Source: Monoraphidium neglectum
Lineage: Eukaryota > Chlorophyta > Chlorophyceae > Sphaeropleales > Selenastraceae
DNA: 13,344 nt
Reading direction: 5' to 3'
Assembly (NCBI RefSeq): GCF_000611645.1
Contig: NW_014012365.1
Coordinates: 1 to 13,344, forward strand
A program made the position numbers and the translations under genes. This document shows, one piece after another, positions 6,916 through 13,344 of this stretch. The notes beneath the pieces are model-generated. The model worked only from the letters and a program-made list of their open reading frames with translations, did not search any database and had not been told where the DNA came from. Every line of letters starts with the position of its first letter. The first letter of the stretch is position 1.

Positions 6916-9842
6916 ATGATTTCCAGGCTGGCTGCATCCTTGCTACTTAAGCCATACGCAGCCAACGCGCTGCAGCAGGCTTGTAGCGGTGCGGCTGTTG
7001 CAGCACTGCAGCGCCTGCCGCTACCCCGCCACTTCACCACCAGCCATCCTGTGGCGTTTGCCGGTCGTTTTGGGAGCGGCGTGGGCAGTGGCGGCATTCC
7101 ACCAATCAGAGCTCCCAGGAACCTGGGTATCACCATCGTCCCGGAGCGCACAGCAGTAGTGGTCGAGCGGTGAGCGCCAAGGAGGGCAGCACGAGCAGGC
7201 GCGTGTTGTTTGGATGAGTCCTTGTGTGTCCCATGCCTGCGAGTCTCACGGCCCTGACGTCATCGTGTACCCGCTGCATTGTTTTCCTCCACCAGGTTTG
7301 GGCGGTTCCACAAGGTGAGGCAGGGCCTGTGCCTTTCAAAGCTGGGGCGTGCAGCTCGACTGCGTTCAAGCACGGGGCTGGGTGCTGCACCCTTTGTATG
7401 CAATTGGTGGCGCGCAGGTACTCGGATCTGGGCTCCACATCCTGATTCCAGCAGTGGATCGCATAGCCTACGTCCATTCACTCAAGGAGCTCCCTATACG
7501 TGAGCCACGCGGTCGCGGCACTCTGATAGCCGCCACAGCTTGCTCTGGTTATGCACAGAGCCGGGTGGCTGGTCACGTGGCTGTGGTTTTGCACTTGGCA
7601 GAGTAACCAACCATACAAGCCGTTGCTTGTCCCCAAATCCCCCGCAGCAATCGCACATCAGACTGCCATCACCAAGGTAGGTGGGCATGGGGCCTGCAGC
7701 AGAAGGCAGGGCTTCAGGGGAGTTTTCAGCACTGCACCCTGCAAGAGCAACATTCTTAGTCGCCATCAGCGTCCTATCTGATATAAACCCCCTTCCTGAT
7801 TTACCAGGACAATGTGACCATCAGTATTGATGGCGTCCTGTACGGTGAGAACCTGATCAAAGTGCTCAAGTTCAAATAATTGCTCTTGAACGACGAGTGC
7901 GCACAGTTGTCACAGTTGCCACAAGCGGGCAAGCAGGCGCGATGTCGCCGCCCCTGACGAGTTTATTTCCCATCCGTTTCTGTTGTCACCGCTCCCCCCT
8001 TGGCCTTCCCTGCTGCCAAGCTGCGCTGGGTCCCTCCACACTGTCGCACATGCGCACTCTCCCCTCTCTGTGGCCCAACCCTGTCGCCCCCTGCCTCTCA
8101 GTGCGAGTGGTGGACCCCTTTAAGGCCTCGTACGGCGTTGACTCCGCTCTATTTGCAGTCAGCCAGCTTGCGCAGACCACCATGCGCAGCGAGCTGGGCC
8201 GCATCACACTGGACAAGGTGGGGCAGGGGGTTCAGGGTTTGGTGTGGCGATATCCAACGTTTCGGGCAGCAGCATAATTGACCGTGGGCAGTGTGCTTGT
8301 TGATGTAAAAGCAATCACCCTGTGCCCCAGCAATCTGTTACAAACGTTGAAAGTGGCACACAGTGCCCACGTTATGGGCCATGACTTTTGTGGCCATCTC
8401 GCTTTCAACCATACCTCGTATCCATACTCAACGCTCAACAATATGCAGACGTTCGAGGAGCGTGAGGCCCTGAACGCAGCCATCGTGCGCACCATCAACG
8501 AGGCCTCAGAAGCTTGGGGCCTGGAGTGCATGAGGTAGTCAAGGGCGCTGTGTTGCGTCACACACGACAATTGTGATGCACTGTGTTCTCGGCTGCTGGG
8601 CATGCGGTGTTGGGGCCATGTATCCGCATAGGATTGATTGAACACAACGAGGCTGCCTTGTGTGCCCGCGGCTTCATCGAAACTTCACAACTGCAGTGCA
8701 AACCCCTATGTTTGGCCTCCAGGTACGAAATCAAGGACATAACACCGCCCACAGGCATCGTCAACGCAGTAAGTTTTCAGCTTGTGCGTGGATTCCTGAG
8801 GCCGTCAGTGCGCAACAGAAGTGAACTTGATTAATTTCCTGGATCATCGCCGCTCTGGGCTGCTGCAAGTGTTGTCAAGTACCCAAATCCGCAGCCTCAC
8901 TTCCCTGTGCCGCGTCGCCTTGCAGATGGCTCTGCAGGCAGAGGCGGAGCGCCGCAAACGCGCCAGCATCTTGGAATCCGAAGGACAGCGGCAGGCCAAG
9001 ATCAATGTGGCAGAGGGAGACAAGCAGCAGGTCATTCTCGCGGCAGAGGCAGAGGCGCAGGCCATCCGGCGCAGGTATGCCGACCACATGTGGCCGACAG
9101 ACGCTGATTGAGGCGTGTGGGCGGGGCAGCCGGTGGCGTTATGACACTGACACATCATTTGCAAAACTGGCATTTGATGATGGCCAGGCTTCCCGTCAAC
9201 CCTTCTCCAACATGTTGTCCCCTATTGCCCCCTGCCAGGTCGGAGGCTACCGCAGAGGGGCTGCGCACCGTGGGGGCATCGCTGGAGAGCAGCCAGGGAG
9301 GTTCTGCAGCACAGCTCCGTGTGGCCGAGGCATATGTAGATGCGTTTCGCAGCCTGGCCAGGGAGGGCAACACCATCCTTCTGCCTGCCAGCCTCGACTC
9401 GCCTGCCACCATGATCGCGCAGGTGGGTTGGCTCTGTGCTGTCAATCATGGCATTCTGCCTGGTTCTGTAGCCCATGACTGAATTGCAAACGTGCACGAC
9501 ACCTTCGAAGGTCTCATGCATGACACTGCTTCACAGGTTTCGGTGCCGAGGCACTTTTATCTAGGCCAGTGCTAGGACGCAACACCCGCATTCCCTTCAA
9601 ACCCCCATCATGTCCAGGCGTTTGGCGTGTTCAAGGCAGTAGAGAAGACCCAGCCGTCTGCAGGGATCAACTCAGCGGCTGGTACTGGGAGCAGAGGCAG
9701 CAGCGCTGGGGGCCTCACCAGCAGTGGGGGCACCGGCAGCGGCGGGGGCAGTGGCAGCAGCCAGCCAGGAGCAGCGATGGCAGCCACGACCCATGCACCT
9801 CCTGCGGTGATGAGCCCCATTTTTTCGCTTCGGTCTGAATGA
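6916..9842 (+). CDS. Mitochondrial stomatin-like protein (SLP2/STOML2 type, SPFH/prohibitin-domain)
   Basis: Eleven exons: 6916-7169, 7296-7314, 7418-7499, 7648-7676, 7808-7844, 8102-8217, 8449-8534, 8723-8768, 8926-9074, 9239-9422, 9618-9842. All are in phase and total 408 residues plus TGA. The ATG is the first in-frame Met after a TGA at 6874. Residues 1-45 are rich in Arg, Ala and Leu without acidic residues, like a mitochondrial presequence. The SPFH domain starts near residue 69 (NLGITIVPERTAVVVERFGR) and includes VVDPFKASYGV and QLAQTTMRSELGRITLDK. It is followed by the ERRKRA coiled coil and the SLP2-type C-terminal block VAEAYVDAFRSLAREGNTI. SLP2 proteins form oligomeric scaffolds on the inner mitochondrial membrane that stabilise prohibitin and respiratory complexes. 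The last ~50 residues are a Gly/Ser-rich tail. The coiled coil between the ILAAEAE motif and the C-terminal block seems shorter than in animal SLP2. Confidence 0.93.
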
Positions 9843-9894
9843 TGTTCAGACATGTTGTTTGCCTGCGCCAGTGGTCAAAGTTTGTCTTTGTTGC

Positions 9895-9899
9895 TGTAA
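9895..9899 (+). terminator. Polyadenylation signal TGTAA for the stomatin-like gene
   Basis: TGTAA lies 52 nt downstream of the TGA stop at 9840-9842, on the sense strand. The chlorophyte motif at this short distance would give an unusually compact 3' UTR, so a later site may be the main one. Confidence 0.5.
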
Positions 9900-10004
9900 T
9901 GCGGCGAGTAGGTTTGTAGCGCCTCTCCAGCACGGCAGAGCGGTGCAGTGCTTGCATGTTTGGAGTAGGCCACAGGAGATGTAGGTGCAGGCATGCTCAA
10001 GGGC

Positions 10005-10021
10005 GCCTGTCATGGACAGGC
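10005..10021. other. Short perfect inverted repeat, 7-bp stem with 3-nt loop
   Basis: GCCTGTC-ATG-GACAGGC is a perfect palindrome around a 3-nt spacer, between the stomatin and CDPK genes. It could be a small RNA hairpin in a 3' UTR, a dimeric protein-binding site or chance. No function is assigned. Confidence 0.45.
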
Positions 10022-10405
10022 CCACGTTTCAGCTTAAGTTCATACTAAAATCACTGCTTGTGAGTGTTTTCAACAGTTGCATGAATGCATCGTGTTGACT
10101 GCGTTTCACAAACTTGAAATCTGACTGCGTGCACCATGTTTGACCTAAGTCAGCTGGTCTTCCAGGCGATCGCCCGCGCATGTGGGCATGAGTTTAACGT
10201 TTTATTACCGTCCTATCGTACGCTTGTTGATCGAGTATGAGGTCGTCGTGTTTTCTCTGTGCTTCACGAGGCTGCTGTCGCGCAAAGCAGAGTTTAATCT
10301 ACCGTACAGTCCGAGAGAGTGGTATTCGAACGTTTCTGGCGCGTGGTTTACTCAGCCGACAAGACAGCGCCTGAACCTGCAGACGTAGCACGCGCAGTCA
10401 CGCGC

Positions 10406-10430
10406 GTGCCGCCGCGCCAAGCGGCGGCAC
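10406..10430 (+). promoter_or_regulatory. GC-rich hairpin in the CDPK leader, perfect 10-bp stem
   Basis: GTGCCGCCGC (10406-10415), loop GCCAA, then GCGGCGGCAC (10421-10430) form a perfect 10-bp stem with nine G-C pairs, ending 26 nt before the CDPK ATG at 10457. The left arm overlaps a second possible hairpin, GCACGCG (10388-10394) pairing with CGCGTGC (10403-10409), so the two folds exclude each other. If transcribed, such a stem close to the start codon could impede scanning ribosomes. The transcription start is unknown, so its presence in the mRNA is inferred. Confidence 0.55.
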
Positions 10431-10456
10431 CAAACGGCACAAGGTGACACAGCAGC

Positions 10457-13344
10457 ATGGGATCATTCTGTTCGACCCCTGAGGAGGGGCCCGAGCAACG
10501 GGCTGCAGCACCTGTTTCTGTGGAGGTGGTGCCGCAGGCGCACCGCCACGGCGGGCAGCAGCAGCAGCCGACGCCGCCGAAGCAGCAGCAGCAGAGCAAG
10601 GAACAGTTGCTGCAGAAGGAGGGGGCTGGGCTGCCAGATTCAAATTTCAAGAGCGTTCTGGGCCAGTGGGATGACATCCGCCAGCACTACTTTTTTGACA
10701 AGGTCCTGGGACGCGGCCAGTTTGGTGTGACGCGACTGGTGGTCCACCGCACAACCGGGGAGCGCGCCGCCTGCAAGAGCATATCGAAACGCAAGCTGGT
10801 CAACCCTGAGGACGTAGAGGATGTGCGGCGCGAAATCAAGGTGCAGCAGCACGAGGCTGGGTACATGCAGCAATGATGCCGTCGTTTGCGCAGTGAAGCA
10901 GGGCCCGGGGCACGCAGCACAAAGAGCGCTTCCCGCATTCTCCTTAGTTCTGCGCGTTCACCCTCAACCCCTTCTTCAGGTGATGCACCATCTGAGTGGC
11001 CACCCTCACGTAGTTGCATTCAAGGGTGCGTACGAGGACGTGAGCCACGTGCACATCGTGATGGAATTGTGCACTGGTGGCGAGCTGTTTGAGCACATCG
11101 CCGCCAAGGGCCACTACCGCGAGAGGGACGCCGCGCACCTGATGCGCAGTGTGCTGATGGTCGTGGAGCACTGCCACAACATGAACGTCGTGCACAGAGA
11201 TCTCAAGGTGAGCAAGCTCAATGGTCAGGGGAGGGGAGATGGGCCGGGGTTGCAGGATGCGTGTAAACAGGAGGCTCTGATTTGTTCGAAATCGTCATGG
11301 TATCCTGACTGCACTAGTACATAAGCCAACCCCAGCATAAATTGCAAAGAGGAAAACTGATGCCCCTCCAATTGCTGTGCTGTGCATCTGCGCATCTACA
11401 TCACGCAGCCTGAGAACTTCCTTTTCCGTGAGACAGGGCGGCGTCACATCAAGGCCATCGATTTTGGCCTCTCGGCATTTTACACTGTGCGCTCTGGCCC
11501 CCTCATGTGGCCGTATGCGGTATTGGTTCTCAAATCGCCAGTACTGCTGCTTGTGGCTGCTTTGCAGTTGCTGCATATGTTTCCTCCCCAATGGCGTTGC
11601 CTCCCGGTCCCCATCCTGTGTTGTATTGGACATGGCTGCTGATTGTGCACAGGAGGGCCAGGTGCTGCACGATCTGGTGGGGTCGCCATTTTACATGGCG
11701 CCTGAGGTGCTGCGGCGCGGGTGAGAACGGTGACCATGCCGGCACTGCCGTTTATCTGGCGGCTCTGGCAATTGGATGCTAGAGGTCATAGGTCAAATGC
11801 AACACAGGCATGCCGTATGCGCCTGCCTTTGTGTACAAACAAGCCCTGGTCACACCTACCATGCCCAATCATTGGTGCACACAGCATTGCACCCACCTAC
11901 TGGCCAAGAAACTGCCAGGCCTCTGGCCTCTGTGCCCCTGCACCCCCACCTCGCCCCACTCGTCATCCCATGACCGTGCTTGCCAGGTACGGCAAGGCAG
12001 CTGACATCTGGTCTTGCGGCGTGATCACCTACATCCTGCTGTGCGGCTCACCACCCTTCTATGGCTCCAGCACGCAGCAGATATTCCGCGCCGTGCTGCA
12101 CGATGCCCTTGACCTGGCCAGCCCACCCTGGGACACAATCAGCCCAGCAGCCAAAGACTGTGTACGTCGCATGCTGGTGCGAGACCCTCGGCGTCGCGCC
12201 ACCGCCACCGAAATTCTGCAGCACGAGTGGATGCGCGAGCAGGGCGCCTCACAGGACGGCCGCGAGCTGCAGCCCGAGATCCTCAAACGCATGAAGCGCT
12301 TTGCCGGCATGAATCGCCTCAAAAAGGAGGCCCTCAGGGTGGGTGCGAGGGAACGGTTATTTGGGGCGGTAGTCGGTTTGCGTGCTGGGGCGAGGATGGC
12401 AGTGCGTGCGCTGTATATCTGACTTGTATCTGGCTGTTGGTGGGGGACCAGTGCAAGCCTACACAAACAGATGTGCCGCCAACTAGCACAGCGGCAATCA
12501 CACTCGCAACCAGATTCTTGCTCTTGCGCTTGTTGCCGACTGCGGCCAACTGCAGGTCATTGCTACCAGCCTTCCCCCTGAGGAGATTGAGGGCATCCGC
12601 CGCATGTTCTGTGAGATGGATGACGACGGCAGCGGCACCATCAGCCTCGAGGAGCTGCGGGAGGGTAGGCATTTGGGGGGGGAGAGTGGAGCACGGAATG
12701 TAATGAGTGGTGCAGAGGGGAAACAAGCGGCAGCCTAGTGACCAGGGAAAGCCTGAACCCATGCAGGCTGGGATGGACCACACTACATTGCTCTGCAAAC
12801 CTTCCTGCCAGTAAATGTGCAATTTTGTTTTGCCGCACCATTCCCATTCAAGGCCTCCGACGCAAGGGTGCACACATCGCCGAGACCGAGGTGCAGCGAC
12901 TTATGGCCAGCGTTGACCTGGATGGCTCCAACACCCTGGACTTTGATGAGTTCCTCACAGGTGACAGCGGGCTGACAACCTGAGACCGGAAGGAGGCGGT
13001 GGGGCAGTTTGGCCTAAGGCTGGCTCCTTGTACGATTGGGGCAACTCTGATGTGTGTCTAGTCTGCTGTCCTGATCCTGACTCGCGTGTCTCAACCATGG
13101 CAACTGCACTTGCTGCACGCAGCCACTGTGTTTCTGGGCAAGCTGGAGCGGCGAGAGCTGCTGCTGACCGCCTTCCAGCAGTGCGCACTAGATTCATGGG
13201 TTCCTGCTTGAGATGCACGCAGCCAGGGGCCAGAAAGAGCACTCAGAAGTCCACTGACGACTGGAAGGAGGGCTCACTGTTGTCTAGTGCAAATACATGA
13301 CGAACCTGGAGCACTTACTTGCGCACTCACCCTCCCCCCCCCCC
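10457..13344 (+). CDS. Calcium-dependent protein kinase (CDPK/CPK), 3' end beyond the window
   Basis: Exons: 10457-10840, 10980-11207, 11409-11486, 11653-11720, 11987-12338, 12556-12664, 12853-12960, 13123 to about 13180. All are in phase, giving about 461 residues so far. An in-frame TGA at 10445-10447 fixes the ATG. The N-terminus MGSFCS carries Gly2 for myristoylation and Cys5 for possible palmitoylation, suggesting membrane attachment. A Gln-rich variable region follows. The kinase domain has the Gly loop LGRGQFGV (84-91), ATP-site Lys107, Glu126, HRDLK (200-204), DFG (222-224) and APE (246-248). The autoinhibitory junction ([20 protein letters not shown]) precedes EF-hand 1 (loop D392-E403) and EF-hand 2 (loop D428-E439, Asn in place of the usual Gly at position 6). 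The last exon ends in [16 protein letters not shown], the normal lead-in to EF-hand 3, so EF-hands 3 and 4 should follow past the edge. Expected role: Ca2+-triggered Ser/Thr phosphorylation. Confidence 0.95.
13334..13344. repeat. Homopolymer C tract at the right edge
   Basis: The window ends in eleven consecutive C residues, inside a presumed intron of the CDPK gene. Long C tracts often stop sequencing or assembly, so this may mark a contig end. Confidence 0.8.

Larger units (their letters stand above)
9843..10456 (+). promoter_or_regulatory. Intergenic region: SLP2 3' UTR and CDPK promoter/leader
   Basis: About 600 bp separate two plus-strand genes. The left part holds the presumed stomatin 3' UTR. 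The AT-richer middle (about 10020-10380) is the likely CDPK promoter, and the far right is the CDPK 5' leader. An open frame at 10182-10388 has no start context, domain or splice link to the kinase, so I do not call it a gene. No clear TATA element was identified. Confidence 0.45.

Noticed and set aside
10182..10388. A 68-residue open frame upstream of the CDPK
   Set aside because: No domain, no link in phase to the kinase, and it lies where the promoter is expected; an in-frame TGA at 10445 closes the kinase frame.
12961..12981. In-frame continuation of CDPK exon 7 to a TGA, ending the protein after EF-hand 2
   Set aside because: A GTGACA donor at 12961 and an in-phase exon at 13123 restore the conserved [19 protein letters not shown] segment between EF-hands 2 and 3. 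A truncated isoform by intron retention remains possible.

Overview
The window looks like nuclear DNA of a green alga (Chlorophyta, volvocalean or chlamydomonad style). It is GC-rich. Its genes are split by many short GT-AG introns, often with GTGAGN, GTGGGT or GTATGN donors. TGTAA polyadenylation motifs lie downstream of two stop codons, long (CAG)n coding repeats occur, and the protein families are typical of plants and algae. No bacterial or viral genes, rRNA, tRNA, CRISPR array or transposon were recognised.

Four protein-coding genes fill most of the window. (1) Minus strand, about 3526-234: a seven-exon gene for a predicted protein of about 810 residues. It has four EF-hand-like segments at the N-terminus (two canonical, two degenerate) followed by a long Ala-rich region I cannot assign to a family. 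(2) Minus strand, about 6633-4556: a four-exon gene for an OTU1/YOD1-type deubiquitinase. It has an intact OTU active site and C-terminal C2H2 finger, a linker holding 23 uninterrupted CAG (Gln) codons, and a predicted membrane segment before the catalytic domain. (3) Plus strand, 6916-9842: a complete 11-exon gene for a mitochondrial stomatin-like (SLP2-type) protein of 408 residues, with 19-nt and 29-nt micro-exons. (4) Plus strand, from 10457 past the right edge: a calcium-dependent protein kinase (CDPK) with an N-myristoylation/palmitoylation signature, a complete kinase domain, an autoinhibitory junction and the first two EF-hands. The remaining EF-hands lie outside the window.

Genes 2 and 3 are divergently arranged over about 280 bp. 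The block 3527-4555 lies between two minus-strand genes and carries the OTU1 3' UTR plus the upstream region of the EF-hand gene. The block 9843-10456 carries the SLP2 3' UTR and the CDPK promoter/leader, including a perfect 10-bp GC-rich hairpin 26 nt before the CDPK start codon. Two of the four genes are calcium sensors and two concern protein quality control (Cdc48-linked deubiquitination and mitochondrial membrane scaffolding). Nothing in the sequence shows that they work as one pathway.

Exon boundaries were inferred by eye from GT/AG motifs, phase agreement and family similarity. In every gene the exon phases add up without a frame break. The first exons of genes 1 and 2 are the least certain.
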